Of a DNA stretch of 64,000 nucleotides, positions 23,602 to 32,916 are shown in pieces (position 1 is the first letter of the stretch; each line of letters starts with the position of its first letter). The DNA is from Hyphomicrobiales bacterium (GTDB taxonomy: Bacteria > Pseudomonadota > Alphaproteobacteria > Rhizobiales > Devosiaceae), in the NCBI GenBank assembly GCA_004144345.1, contig SEEL01000011.1, positions 40,935-104,934 on the forward strand. Reading direction: 5' to 3'. The notes beneath the pieces are model-generated. The model made no database searches. It was not told where the DNA came from and saw only the letters and a program-made list of their open reading frames with translations. The position numbers and the translations under genes are program-made.

Positions 23602-24804
23602 TTACGGCTCGAAGAATCCTGCATCCTCTTCCAGCAGATAGCGCTTGGCCGCCTCGGGGTTGATATCGAGCCCCAGCCCCGGCCCCGGCAGCAAATCGAC
23701 CATCGAATTCGTCACGATCTTTTCCGGCAGGCCCGTCACGATATCGGTCCACCAAGGGTCTGATGCCGTTGGATATTCGAACGCGATGAAGTTGGCGGGC
23801 AGGGCGGCGCAGACATTGATCAGCGCCCCGAGCCCGAGCAGCCCGTTCGCCGTGCCATGCGGCGCCATCATGATCGAATGCATGTAGGCGTGTTCGGCCA
23901 CCCATTTCAGCTCGGCAATGCCGCCGATGTCAGCCGGATCGGGCCCCACGATGCGCACCGCCTGGGTCTCGATCAACTCCTTGAAATTGTGCCGCAAATA
24001 AATCTGCTCGCCGGTATGGATCGGCGTCGTCGTCGATAGCGTCAGCTCGCGATAGGCCTGCGGGTTGACCCACGGCACATAGTCGCCGGTCAGCATGTCC
24101 TCGAGCCACATGAGGTTGTACTTTTCGACCGCATTGGCGAAGCGGATAGCGTCGGGCAGGAACCAGCCGGGGCCGCAATCGAGCGCCAGGCTCACCTTGT
24201 CGCCCAGCACTTCCTTCATCGCGATAACGCAGTCGAGCATGTGGTTGAAGCCACGCTCGCTGATCTGCCCCTGATCCATGGCGCCGTGATAGCCGGCCTT
24301 CTTGGCCACCGGGCCATAATGGAAGTCGGGCACCGAATCCTTCATGTTGGAGTGGAACGAGATGCCCTGCTTCACCATGAAGAAGCCCTCGTCCTGCTCC
24401 ATCATCCATTTGACGTCGGCAGCATAGTCTTCCGGCCGGTCGCCGGTGCGCTTGCGGCGCTTGTTGCCATTGTAGCAGCGGACCTGATCGCGCACCTTGC
24501 CGCCGAGGAGCTTATAGGCCGGCACGTTCGCCGCCTTGCCGGCGATATCCCACAGCGCATGCTCGATAGCGCTGACCGCGGCGCCATAGGGCTTGAAGCT
24601 GCCGCGCTGGCGGATTTTCATCATCACCCGCTCGACATCGGTCGGGTCCTCGCCGATCAGCGCATCGCGGAAATGCAGCACCCAGGGCTTCAGATAGCTC
24701 TTGGTGAATTCCACCTCGCCAAGACCGTAGAGCCCCTCATCGGTGACAATACGCACGATGGGATGGCGCCCTATCACGGCGCAGCGCAAATCGACGATCT
24801 TCAT
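23602..24804 (-). CDS. Mandelate racemase/enolase-superfamily enzyme (sugar-acid dehydratase-like)
   Basis: A 400-residue member of the enolase superfamily: N-terminal capping domain, then a TIM barrel with metal ligands in A-L-D-C-G-P-G-W, M-W-L-E-D-M and H-T-G-E-Q-I-Y, and a candidate catalytic His in M-A-P-H-G-T-A-N-G. Such proteins remove a proton alpha to a carboxylate, usually dehydrating sugar acids. It has an unusual basic loop C-Y-N-G-N-K-R-R-K-R-T after the first barrel strand. It lies next to a divergent sugar ABC operon holding two more family members, with its GntR regulator 33 bases upstream. Exact substrate not assignable. Confidence 0.88.
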   Translation of the reverse strand: MKIVDLRCAVIGRHPIVRIVTDEGLYGLGEVEFTKSYLKPWVLHFRDALIGEDPTDVERVMMKIRQRGSFKPYGAAVSAIEHALWDIAGKAANVPAYKLLGGKVRDQVRCYNGNKRRKRTGDRPEDYAADVKWMMEQDEGFFMVKQGISFHSNMKDSVPDFHYGPVAKKAGYHGAMDQGQISERGFNHMLDCVIAMKEVLGDKVSLALDCGPGWFLPDAIRFANAVEKYNLMWLEDMLTGDYVPWVNPQAYRELTLSTTTPIHTGEQIYLRHNFKELIETQAVRIVGPDPADIGGIAELKWVAEHAYMHSIMMAPHGTANGLLGLGALINVCAALPANFIAFEYPTASDPWWTDIVTGLPEKIVTNSMVDLLPGPGLGLDINPEAAKRYLLEEDAGFFEP

Positions 24805-24837
24805 TCTGTTGTCCTTGATTGCAGAAGGGGCGGGAGG

Positions 24838-25518
24838 TCAGCGGGGCGTGGTCGTCATCTGACCGATGATGTGCTTGCCGGAGCCCTCGACATGCAGCGC
24901 GACGATGGCGCCGGCGCGCTCCTCGTCATGGGCCTTGATGGCTTCGAGCAGGTCGCGATGTTCCTTCAGAACAGCGACGCGGCGCGCCATCGACGTCGGA
25001 TAGCGGCGGCTCATGGCCTTGAGGATTTCGCGGTGCTTCCACCACAGATCGACGGCATGGCGATTGTAGTGGCGGTGATACATCGCGTGATGGAACTGGG
25101 TGTCGAGTTCGCCATGCAGGGGCGGGTCGGAGTAGTTGATCTGCTCCATCCGCACGCACAAATCCTCGACGATCTTGATATCCTCGTCGGTGGCGATGCG
25201 GACGAACCAGCGGGTCAACATCGGCTCGATCAGAACCTCGATCTCGTAGATGTCGCGAATGAAGTCCGCGCCCATCGGACGCACGCGCGCGCCGCGGTTC
25301 GGGGTCATCACCACGAAGCCTTCGCCGCGCAGTTGATGGAGGGCCTCCCGCACCGGATTGGTCGAGGTACCAAAGCGCTCGGCGAGGTCGGCGACGATGA
25401 GCTTCTGGTTGGCCGTCAGGCGCCCCGAAATGATGTCGTCGCGGATCAGTTCGTACACCGAGGCGGCGGGTTCCGCGGTGTCCGGGGCAGGGGCTTCGAT
25501 GGCGACGACGTCCGACAT
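24838..25518 (-). CDS. GntR-family transcriptional regulator (FCD/FadR class)
   Basis: A 226-residue regulator: winged helix S-V-Y-E-L-I-R-D-D-I-I-S-G-R-L and S-T-N-P-V-R-E-A-L-H-Q-L, then an FCD domain (Y-E-I-E-V-L-I-E-P-M-L-T-R-W, F-H-H-A-M-Y-H-R-H-Y, A-I-K-A-H-D-E-E-R-A). The ATG at 25518 is preferred; an in-frame start at 25578 would put the N-terminal tail over a probable operator. It is divergent from the ABC importer operon at 25802 and codirectional with the dehydratase-like gene at 23602. It probably represses both in the absence of a sugar-acid inducer. Confidence 0.9.
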   Translation of the reverse strand: MSDVVAIEAPAPDTAEPAASVYELIRDDIISGRLTANQKLIVADLAERFGTSTNPVREALHQLRGEGFVVMTPNRGARVRPMGADFIRDIYEIEVLIEPMLTRWFVRIATDEDIKIVEDLCVRMEQINYSDPPLHGELDTQFHHAMYHRHYNRHAVDLWWKHREILKAMSRRYPTSMARRVAVLKEHRDLLEAIKAHDEERAGAIVALHVEGSGKHIIGQMTTTPR

Positions 25519-25565
25519 GGAAGGGCTTCTAGGCAGGTTGCAGGGTAAATCCAATCCCCGATAGG

Positions 25566-25606
25566 TCGTACAATACACGTGGCATTGCTCATTTTATGTA
25601 CAAAAT
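25566..25606. promoter_or_regulatory. Two GTAC-centred operator sites for the GntR regulator
   Basis: TCGTACAA (25566-25573) and ATTTTATGTACAAAAT (25591-25606) each centre on GTAC, with the centres 30 bases apart, about three helical turns. The second contains TTATGTACAA, close to the TTGTATACAA type bound by FCD-class GntR proteins. They lie between the divergent regulator and importer genes; a TTGACA hexamer follows at 25616-25621. Autoregulation plus control of the importer is inferred. Confidence 0.5.
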
Positions 25607-25696
25607 CGTCAAGAGTTGACACGCAATTTTTAGTCCGCCACAGTCCCCCAGACCGGCAGAGTGAAAAATCACCACAGGCCGGCATCGGGAGAGGAA

Positions 25697-25767
25697 GCCG
25701 GTTCGCCGGCCCCCAGCAACAAGCGGCGCAAGCTGCAAACGGGAATGTGCGTCGGCCGTCTTGGCCG
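25697..25767 (+). other. Two small hairpins in the leader of the importer operon
   Basis: GCCGG-TTCG-CCGGC (25697-25710), with a stable UUCG-type tetraloop in RNA, and CGGCC-GTCTT-GGCCG (25753-25767) lie upstream of the AGGAGG Shine-Dalgarno and ATG at 25802. They may affect leader stability. No known riboswitch pattern is recognised. The 283 bases between the regulator and importer genes hold only these and the operator sites. Confidence 0.35.
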
Positions 25768-25801
25768 CGCGCGAGGTTCTATTGAACGAGGAGGACGTTC
25801 C

Positions 25802-27271
25802 ATGACTGCACTGAAGCGGACAGCCAGCGTTTCAATTGCTGCGCTGCTGAGCACCACGATGGTGTTCACCGCCACCGGGGTGAGCTACGGGCAAAGTGTC
25901 GACCTGAGCCAGTGGTCCCCCGAATATGTAAAAAGCATCGCGGGCACTGCAACTTACGACACCGCCAAGGATTGCGGCGCGGTCGTGCCCAACGACTACA
26001 CCGGCAAGGTGTCCTACTGGTACACCGGCCCGTTCGAAGCCGATCCGCAGATCGCGCACGATCAGGACAAGGCGTTCTGGGAGGCCTTCAAGGTCGCCTA
26101 TCCCAACATCACCGCCGATGTTCAGTCGATCCCGTACAACGACCTGCTGGACAAGTTCCGTACCTCGCTGCTCGGCAATGCCGCGCCGATGGTCGTGCGC
26201 CTCCAGATTCTGGGTGGCGTCGAGTTCGCAGCCAAGGGCTATCTCGAGCCGCTGAAGCCCGAAGATGTCGGCTACTCCAGTGCCGATTTCTGGCCCGGCG
26301 CTTTGAAGTCCGTCACCTGGGAAGGCACCGGCTACGGCATCCCGACCAACAACGAGACGATGGGTTTCATCTGGAACGCCAAGATCTTCGCCGATGCCGG
26401 CCTTGATCCCGAGAAGCCGCCGGCGACGTGGGACGATGTGGTCGCCTATTCCAAGCAGATCCACGACAAGCTCGGCATCGCCGGCTACGGCCTCGTCGCC
26501 AAGCAGAACGCCGGCAACACGCCGTTCCGCTTCATGCCCACCATCTGGGCGTATGGCGGCGGCGCTTTCGACGAAGCGGGCGAGAACCCGACCTATGGCG
26601 CCTCCGAGCTGAACAGCGAAGGCACCAAGAAGGCCCTGCAGGCCGCGTATGACATGTATGTGCGCGACAAGTCGGTGCCCACTTCCGCCCTAACCAATAC
26701 GCAGGGCGAGAACCAGGCCCCGTTCATCGCCGGCCAACTGGCCATGATGATCGCCCACCCGGCCGAATATGCCCGCATGACCGACCTCGCCTCGAAGGCG
26801 ACCGGTGCCGACAAGGCAACGGCCGACGCCGTCGTCGAGAACATGCGCTATGGTCTCATCCCCGCAGGCCCGGCCCGTCGCGCCGTGGTGTTCGGTGGCT
26901 CCAACATCCACGTCATCAAGTCCGACTATGTCGAAGGCGGCATGGACGAGCAGGCGGTCAAGGCGCTGATCTGCATGTGGACCAGCCCCGAATGGTCGAC
27001 CAAGCTCAGCTGGGTCGGTTCCAACCCTGGCCATCTCGGTGGCTTCAAGACCCAGTGGATGAAGGAACGTCTGGACACCATCAAGTTCCTCGACGTCACC
27101 ACCTCGATGCTGCCCAGCGGCATCCCCTTCCCGGTGCTGCCCTATGCTCCGGAAATCATGAACATCATCGTGCCCGACATGATGCAGAACGCATTGACCG
27201 GCGCGATGACTGTGGAAGAGGCAGCCAATGATGCTGCCGCCAAGGTCGAGGAACTCAAGGCCAGCCAGTAA
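25802..27271 (+). CDS. Carbohydrate ABC transporter substrate-binding protein
   Basis: Periplasmic binding protein of 489 residues, CUT1 type. The N-terminal signal peptide has a basic start (T-A-L-K-R-T) and hydrophobic core, ending near V-S-Y-G-Q-S. The body has A-D-V-Q-S-I-P-Y-N-D-L-L-D-K and the hinge region Y-G-I-P-T-N-N-E-T-M-G-F-I-W-N typical of the family. ATG 25802 sits behind a strong AGGAGG; a longer frame exists upstream but lacks a signal-compatible start. Linked genes suggest a sugar acid or an oligosaccharide containing one (inference). Confidence 0.92.
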   Translation: MTALKRTASVSIAALLSTTMVFTATGVSYGQSVDLSQWSPEYVKSIAGTATYDTAKDCGAVVPNDYTGKVSYWYTGPFEADPQIAHDQDKAFWEAFKVAYPNITADVQSIPYNDLLDKFRTSLLGNAAPMVVRLQILGGVEFAAKGYLEPLKPEDVGYSSADFWPGALKSVTWEGTGYGIPTNNETMGFIWNAKIFADAGLDPEKPPATWDDVVAYSKQIHDKLGIAGYGLVAKQNAGNTPFRFMPTIWAYGGGAFDEAGENPTYGASELNSEGTKKALQAAYDMYVRDKSVPTSALTNTQGENQAPFIAGQLAMMIAHPAEYARMTDLASKATGADKATADAVVENMRYGLIPAGPARRAVVFGGSNIHVIKSDYVEGGMDEQAVKALICMWTSPEWSTKLSWVGSNPGHLGGFKTQWMKERLDTIKFLDVTTSMLPSGIPFPVLPYAPEIMNIIVPDMMQNALTGAMTVEEAANDAAAKVEELKASQ

Positions 27272-27292
27272 GCGGCCGCTCCCCGAACCATC

Positions 27293-27317
27293 GGCCGGCG
27301 GCCCAGCGCCGCCGGCC
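27293..27317 (+). other. Intercistronic stem-loop between binding protein and permease
   Basis: GGCCGGCGG and CCGCCGGCC form a perfect nine-base stem with a seven-base loop, 21 bases after the binding-protein stop and before the permease. Without a T-run it is likely a stabilising or attenuating hairpin that lets the binding protein be made in excess over the membrane subunits. Confidence 0.6.
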
Positions 27318-27348
27318 CACCACTGATCTTTGGGCAGGAAGGACGGCA

Positions 27349-28314
27349 ATGGGCACCGTTCCGGGACAAGCAATCTTCACTGACGTGCCGGTTGTACCGC
27401 CGAAGCGTGTCGGCCTTATGCGCAAGGTCTACCGTTCCCGCGCGGACTATCTCTACGTCCTGCCGGCCATCGTGGTGATGCTCATCGTCATCGCCTATCC
27501 GGTCTACTACACGATCGAGCTGAGCTTCTTCAAAACGCCCGCCAGCCTGCAGCTCAAGGACAAGGTCTTCATCGGCCTCGATAACTACGCCTATCTGCTG
27601 CAGCTACCGGCCTTCTGGAAGGTCACCGTCCAGACGCTGATCTGGACTGTCTCATCCACGCTCTTTGCCTTTGTGCTCGGGCTCGGCTGCGCGCTCGCGC
27701 TGCATCGGGAATTTGTCGGCCGCGGCATCCTGCGTGCGCTGCTGCTGATCCCGTGGGTGGTGAGTGCGGTTGCGGCGTCCTATGTCTGGAAGTGGCTCTA
27801 CCATTCCGATTTCGGCGCCATCGGTGCCCTCGCAGTGCAGCTTGGCCTCACCAGCGAGCCGATCAATTTCGTCGACAATGTGCAGACCGCGCTGCCCTCG
27901 CTGATCGTCGTCAACATCTGGAAGGAATTCTCCTTCGCCATGATCATGTTGATGGCCGGGCTGCAGACGGTGCCCGACCAGCTGCTGCGTGCGGCCCAGG
28001 TCGATGGTGCCAATGCGTGGCAGCGCTTCTGGCATGTCACGTTCCCGCATCTGTCGGGCGTCTCCATGGTGACTGTCCTGCTGCTCACCGTGCAGAACTT
28101 CAACTCCTTCATCATCCCCTTCATCATGACCGGCGGCGGCCCGGTGGGGTCGACCCATATCTGGATCACCCACATCTACGAGTTCGCCTTCCAGCGTCAG
28201 CAATGGGGACGCGGCTCGGCCTACGCGGTGCTGCTGTTCCTGATCATGGTGCTGCTCGGCTACTTCTATGTGCGCGCGCTGACCCGCGGAGATTCGTCGA
28301 GGGCCGGCTCATGA
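27349..28314 (+). CDS. Carbohydrate ABC transporter permease, MalF type
   Basis: Inner-membrane permease of 321 residues with about six hydrophobic helices; first helix D-Y-L-Y-V-L-P-A-I-V-V-M-L. The EAA-type ATPase contact loop reads L-R-A-A-Q-V-D-G-A-N-A-W-Q-R-F-W. AGGAAGGAC precedes the ATG at 27349. The stop overlaps the start of the second permease (ATGA at 28311). Confidence 0.93.
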   Translation: MGTVPGQAIFTDVPVVPPKRVGLMRKVYRSRADYLYVLPAIVVMLIVIAYPVYYTIELSFFKTPASLQLKDKVFIGLDNYAYLLQLPAFWKVTVQTLIWTVSSTLFAFVLGLGCALALHREFVGRGILRALLLIPWVVSAVAASYVWKWLYHSDFGAIGALAVQLGLTSEPINFVDNVQTALPSLIVVNIWKEFSFAMIMLMAGLQTVPDQLLRAAQVDGANAWQRFWHVTFPHLSGVSMVTVLLLTVQNFNSFIIPFIMTGGGPVGSTHIWITHIYEFAFQRQQWGRGSAYAVLLFLIMVLLGYFYVRALTRGDSSRAGS

Positions 28315-29192
28315 GCACGATGACCGCCGGGGACCGTCCCGTGGCAAGGCGCAAATTCGACGGCTGGCGCTGGTCCGGCCGCGTGTTCCTCGCCTTCATG
28401 CTGTTCTTCACTGTCATGCCGATGGCATGGATGCTGATCACGTCGCTGAAGACCGGTTTTGCGGCCATGCAATATCCGCCGCAATGGTGGCCGGCCGAAC
28501 CGACGCTCGACAACTACACGCGGCTGGTCGATCCGCGCTCCAAGGTCGGGCAGGATTTCCTGCGCTACTTCTGGAACAGCATGTTCGTTTCGACCGTCTC
28601 CACCGTCCTGGCGGTGGTGGTTGCGGTGCCGGCGGCCTATGCCTTCTCGCGCTTCCGGTTCCCCGGCCGCAATTTCCTGTTCTTCGCCGTGCTCATGCGC
28701 AACATGTTCCCGGCCGTGATCTTCCTCGTGCCGCTGTTCATCCTGATGCGCCTGCTCGGGCTGGCCAACACGCACGGCTCGCTTGTCATCACCTACCTCA
28801 CCTTCGGCCTGCCGCTCGCCATCTGGCTGCTCAAGGGATTCTACGACAACATCCCGATCCAGCTCGAACAGGCGGCGCGGATCGATGGGGCCACGCGCTT
28901 CCAGGCCTTCTTCTTTATCGTCATGCCACTGTCGACGCCGGGCATCATTGCCACCGCGATCTACTCGTTCATCGGTGCCTGGAACGAATACATCTACGCC
29001 TACACCTTCCTCACCAAGCACGAGCAACTGACGCTGCCGGTCGGCATCCAGCGCTTCTTTTCGGAGAACGCCACGGACTGGCCCGGCCTGATGGCGGCGA
29101 CGTTCATGATGAGCGTGCCGGTGGTGGTGCTGTTCCTTGTCCTCCAGAAATACTTCGTGCGCGCCCTCACGGAGGGCGCGGTCAAACACTAG
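28311..29192 (+). CDS. Carbohydrate ABC transporter permease, MalG type
   Basis: Permease of 293 residues with six predicted membrane segments. The EAA loop reads E-Q-A-A-R-I-D-G-A-T-R-F-Q-A-F-F and the C-terminal end is F-V-R-A-L-T-E-G-A-V-K. It is translated from an ATG overlapping the MalF-type stop. Together with the preceding permease and the ATPase at 29213 it forms a complete importer. Confidence 0.93.
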   Translation: MSTMTAGDRPVARRKFDGWRWSGRVFLAFMLFFTVMPMAWMLITSLKTGFAAMQYPPQWWPAEPTLDNYTRLVDPRSKVGQDFLRYFWNSMFVSTVSTVLAVVVAVPAAYAFSRFRFPGRNFLFFAVLMRNMFPAVIFLVPLFILMRLLGLANTHGSLVITYLTFGLPLAIWLLKGFYDNIPIQLEQAARIDGATRFQAFFFIVMPLSTPGIIATAIYSFIGAWNEYIYAYTFLTKHEQLTLPVGIQRFFSENATDWPGLMAATFMMSVPVVVLFLVLQKYFVRALTEGAVKH

Positions 29193-29212
29193 CCGCGCAG
29201 CAAAGGTAGCCC

Positions 29213-30310
29213 ATGGCCCAGGTGGTTCTCAAAGACCTCGTCAAGACCTATGGCACGGTCTATGCGGTCAACAACGTGTCGCTTACCGTCAATGATGGCG
29301 AGTTTGTTGCGCTCGTCGGCCCGTCCGGCTGCGGCAAGACGACGACGCTCAATCTGGTGGCGGGGCTGATCCCGATCACCTCGGGCGACATCGTCATCGG
29401 CGAGCGCGTGGTCAACGACCTCGACCCGAAAGACCGGGACATCGCCATGGTGTTCCAGAATTACGCGCTCTATCCCAACAAGTCGGTGTTCAAGAACCTC
29501 GCCTTTCCGCTCGAAATGCGGCGGCTGCCCAAGGCCGAGATCGAGCAGAAGGTGATGGCTGCCGCCAAGGTGCTCGACATGACGCATCTGCTGCAGCGCA
29601 AGCCGCGCGAACTGTCGGGCGGCCAGCAGCAGCGCGTGGCGCTGGGCCGGGCGCTGGTCCGCGATCCAGCGGTGTTCCTCATGGACGAGCCGCTTTCGAA
29701 TCTCGATGCGAAGCTCCGCGTGCAGATGCGGTCGGAGATCAAGCGCTTCCACCAGGACCTCAAGGCCACCATCATCTATGTGACGCACGATCAGCTCGAG
29801 GCCGTCACCATGGCCGATAAGATGGCCGTGATGAATGGCGGCTATCTGCAGCAATATGATTCACCGGCCGAGGTCTTCGCCAATCCGGCCAACATGTTCG
29901 TGGCGAGCTTTGTCGGCAGCCCCGCGATGAGTCTGATCCCGCTCGAGGCGGCGACCAATGATGGCAATGTGGTGCTGCACAGTAGCGAAGGCTGGAATCT
30001 GCCACTGTCGGCGGCCAATGCCCGCAAGGCGAACAACGCTAAGAGCAAGAAGATCGTGCTCGGTGCGCGCCATTCGACCATCAAGCTGCACAAATCGGCA
30101 GCGCCGGGCGCTGTGCCCGCCAAGGTCTATACGGTCGAACCCACGGGCGACGTCACCTTCGTGCAGGCGTTTCTCTCCGGCTCCGTCGTCAATATCAGCC
30201 TGCCGCCCTCCGTGCCCGTGTCGTCCGATGAGCAGGTGTGGCTCGAATTCGACCAGGACCGCATTCACCTCTTCGACGGCGAGACGGAGATGGCTCTCCA
30301 CGCCAGCTAG
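29213..30310 (+). CDS. Sugar ABC transporter ATP-binding protein, UgpC/MalK type
   Basis: ATPase of 365 residues: Walker A G-P-S-G-C-G-K-T-T (~38-46), signature L-S-G-G-Q-Q-Q-R-V-A-L-G-R-A, Walker B V-F-L-M-D-E-P-L-S-N-L-D, switch H in Y-V-T-H-D-Q. A C-terminal regulatory (TOBE-like) domain follows from about residue 240, with G-A-R-H-S-T-I-K-L in place of the usual G-I-R-P-E. It lies 20 bases after the second permease. Confidence 0.94.
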   Translation: MAQVVLKDLVKTYGTVYAVNNVSLTVNDGEFVALVGPSGCGKTTTLNLVAGLIPITSGDIVIGERVVNDLDPKDRDIAMVFQNYALYPNKSVFKNLAFPLEMRRLPKAEIEQKVMAAAKVLDMTHLLQRKPRELSGGQQQRVALGRALVRDPAVFLMDEPLSNLDAKLRVQMRSEIKRFHQDLKATIIYVTHDQLEAVTMADKMAVMNGGYLQQYDSPAEVFANPANMFVASFVGSPAMSLIPLEAATNDGNVVLHSSEGWNLPLSAANARKANNAKSKKIVLGARHSTIKLHKSAAPGAVPAKVYTVEPTGDVTFVQAFLSGSVVNISLPPSVPVSSDEQVWLEFDQDRIHLFDGETEMALHAS

Positions 30311-30373
30311 CTTACCTCACCACCAGTTTCATGACGCAAGGAACGCCCGCTTTGTCACGGGCCGGGATACGCA

Positions 30374-31726
30374 ATGACCAAGTACGAAGAAGACGCCCTC
30401 AACCGGGTCAACACCAACTCGAAGCCGTCCGAGCTCCGCATCACCGATATCCGCGTGGCCGAGATCGAGGGGGCGCCGTTCACTTCTGCGCTGCTCAAGA
30501 TCTACACCAATCAGGGGCTGGTCGGTCTGGGCGAGGTGCGCGACGGCGCCAGCGCCACCTTCGCGCTGATGCTGAAGAGCCGGCTGCTCGGCGAGAATCC
30601 GTGTGACATCGACCGGCTGTTCCGGCGCATCAAGCAGTTCGGCGGTCACGGCCGGCAGGGCGGGGGCGTCTCGGCCATCGAGATCGCGCTGTGGGATCTC
30701 GCCGGCAAGGCATATGGCGTGCCGATCTACCAGATGCTGGGGGGCAAGTTCCGCGACAAGGTTCGCATCTATTGCGACACCGACGCGGAGAAGCCCAGCG
30801 GCACCGAGACCGGCAAGCGGCTCAAGGAGCGCATGGATCGCGGCTTCACCTTCCTCAAGATGGATCTCGGCCTGATGCAGGTCGCCGACATCCCGGGGGC
30901 GGTGGTAGCGCCGGCCGGCACGCTCGAAGGCTACAAGGTGCATCCCGGCCGTGGCTCGGTGAAAACCGTCGAGGACCGCCGCGCCCGCAACGCCACCTAC
31001 GACGTGCACAATGTCCGCCATCCGTTCAGCGGACTGCACTTCACCGACAAGGGCCTCGACCTCCTCGAGCAATACATCCACGAAGTGCGCGATGTAATCG
31101 GCTACGAGATTCCGCTGGCCATCGACCATGTCGGCCACATCTCGCTGCAGAACGGCATTCGCCTCGCGCAGCGCATCGAGAAATATGTGCCGGCCTGGCT
31201 CGAGGACGTGGTCCCGTGGCAGTACACCGAGCAATACCGCCAGCTGCAGCAGGCAACCACGGTGCCGATCTGCACCGGCGAGGACATCTACCTCAAGGAA
31301 GGGTTCGAGCCGCTGCTCAAATCCGGCATCTCGGTCATCCATCCGGACTTGCTGACCTCGGGCGGCATTCTCGAGACCAAGAAGATCGGCGACGCGGCGC
31401 AGGACCATGGCATCGCCATGGCCATCCACATGGCCGAAAGCCCGATCGCCGCCATGGCGGCCGCCCATGTCGCCGTCGCCACCGAGAATTTCATGGCGCT
31501 CGAATATCATTCGGCCGACGTGCCGTGGTGGGATGACATCGCCATCGGCCTGCCGAGGCCGCTGGTGAAGGACGGCTTCATCACCGTGCCCGACAAGCCG
31601 GGGCTCGGCATCGACGATCTCGACGACGAGGTGCTCATGCAGCATCTGCAGCCCGGCGTCACCGGCATCTGGCAGCCGACCGACCGCTGGGACGACGAAT
31701 ATTCCTGGGACCGCACCTGGAGCTGA
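30374..31726 (+). CDS. Enolase-superfamily sugar-acid dehydratase-like enzyme
   Basis: A 450-residue enolase-superfamily protein, longer than the usual ~400. The barrel motifs are F-L-K-M-D-L-G (second barrel strand), A-I-D-H-V-G-H, W-L-E-D-V-V, C-T-G-E-D-I-Y (metal ligands D, E, E) and a His in A-I-H-M-A-E-S, a layout found in mannonate dehydratase-like and related branches. About 45 extra residues (after V-A-P-A-G-T-L) lie between the second and third barrel strands. It is downstream of the importer ATPase in the same operon. The substrate is probably a six-carbon sugar acid. Confidence 0.87.
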   Translation: MTKYEEDALNRVNTNSKPSELRITDIRVAEIEGAPFTSALLKIYTNQGLVGLGEVRDGASATFALMLKSRLLGENPCDIDRLFRRIKQFGGHGRQGGGVSAIEIALWDLAGKAYGVPIYQMLGGKFRDKVRIYCDTDAEKPSGTETGKRLKERMDRGFTFLKMDLGLMQVADIPGAVVAPAGTLEGYKVHPGRGSVKTVEDRRARNATYDVHNVRHPFSGLHFTDKGLDLLEQYIHEVRDVIGYEIPLAIDHVGHISLQNGIRLAQRIEKYVPAWLEDVVPWQYTEQYRQLQQATTVPICTGEDIYLKEGFEPLLKSGISVIHPDLLTSGGILETKKIGDAAQDHGIAMAIHMAESPIAAMAAAHVAVATENFMALEYHSADVPWWDDIAIGLPRPLVKDGFITVPDKPGLGIDDLDDEVLMQHLQPGVTGIWQPTDRWDDEYSWDRTWS

Positions 31727-31729
31727 ACC

Positions 31730-32887
31730 ATGAAGATCACGGCCATCAAACCCTACCCGGTATGGGTCGGCACGCGTAACCAGCTCGTCGTCAAGATCGA
31801 GACCGATGAGGGCATCTATGGCTGGGGCGAAAGCGGTCTCAGCGGCCGCGAGAAAGCCGTCGTCGGCGCCATCGAGCACTATCGCGAATTCCTCATCGGC
31901 CAGAACCCGATGCAGATCGGCCGCATCTGGCAGGAGGTCTATCGCAGCCAGTACTTCGAGGGCGGCCGCTCGTTCATGGCGGCGCTGTCGGCCATCGACA
32001 TCGCGCTGCACGACATCAAGGGCAAGGCGCTGGGCGTGCCGGTCTACGAACTGCTCGGCGGCAAGCAGCGCGATTTGATCCCGACCTTTGCGACGACGCG
32101 CTCCGATGCCAGCGGGCCGGAAGTTGTCGAGCAGGCGCTCGAACTCAAGGAACTGGGCTGGAAGGCGATCCGGCTGATGCCGGCCGGCCAGAAGAGCGGG
32201 GAACTCTTCGAGCCCCGCGAAAGTATCGCGATCACAGCCGAATGGACCATCAAGGTGCGTGAGGCGCTCGGCATCGAGACCGTCCTCGGCATCGACTATC
32301 ACACGCGGCTGTCGGTGGCCGAGGCCGCCAGTTATTGCCAGAAATTGCCGCGCGCCACGCTCGATTTCATCGAGGAGCCGCTGCGGACCGAAACGCCCGA
32401 AGCCTATGAAGCGCTGCGCAAGCTCACCGATGTGCCCTTCGCCATCGGCGAGGATTTTTCCAGCAAATGGCGGGCGCTGCCCTACATGGAACGCGACATC
32501 CACCAGTTCAACCGGATCGATGTGTGCAACATCGGCGGGCTCACCGAGGCGATGAAGGTCGCGGGGTGGAGCGAGGCGCATTATGTCGACGTGATGCCGC
32601 ACAATCCGCTCGGCCCGATTTGCACCGCCGCGACCATCCACATGGCGGCGGCAGTACCCAATTTCGCCTGGCTCGAAACCCGCGCCTCGCCGGGCGAACT
32701 CTACCATGGCTTCGACAGCCCGGACTATTTCCCGGGCCTCTACCAGCTCGAGGGCGCCCATTATCGCGTCAGCGACAAGCCCGGCCTCGGCGTCGATGTC
32801 GACGAGCAGCTGATACAGCGGGAAAGCTTCAAATTCTGGGAAGCGCCCCATCTAAAACGACGCGACGGCTCCGTTACGAACTGGTAG
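31730..32887 (+). CDS. Enolase-superfamily enzyme, galactonate dehydratase-like
   Basis: A 385-residue enolase-superfamily enzyme. Key segments: V-V-K-I-E-T-D-E-G-I-Y-G-W-G-E-S (cap domain), G-I-D-Y-H-T-R-L, F-I-E-E-P-L-R, I-G-E-D-F-S (metal ligands) and V-M-P-H-N-P-L-G-P-I-C-T-A-A. The P-H-x-P-L-G-P-I segment with its His is characteristic of D-galactonate dehydratase-type members. GGAG precedes the ATG three bases after the previous stop. It could dehydrate galactonate or a related aldonate to a 2-keto-3-deoxy acid. Confidence 0.87.
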   Translation: MKITAIKPYPVWVGTRNQLVVKIETDEGIYGWGESGLSGREKAVVGAIEHYREFLIGQNPMQIGRIWQEVYRSQYFEGGRSFMAALSAIDIALHDIKGKALGVPVYELLGGKQRDLIPTFATTRSDASGPEVVEQALELKELGWKAIRLMPAGQKSGELFEPRESIAITAEWTIKVREALGIETVLGIDYHTRLSVAEAASYCQKLPRATLDFIEEPLRTETPEAYEALRKLTDVPFAIGEDFSSKWRALPYMERDIHQFNRIDVCNIGGLTEAMKVAGWSEAHYVDVMPHNPLGPICTAATIHMAAAVPNFAWLETRASPGELYHGFDSPDYFPGLYQLEGAHYRVSDKPGLGVDVDEQLIQRESFKFWEAPHLKRRDGSVTNW

Positions 32888-32916
32888 CGTGAGGCACGTA
32901 CTTCAGGGATGAGATC

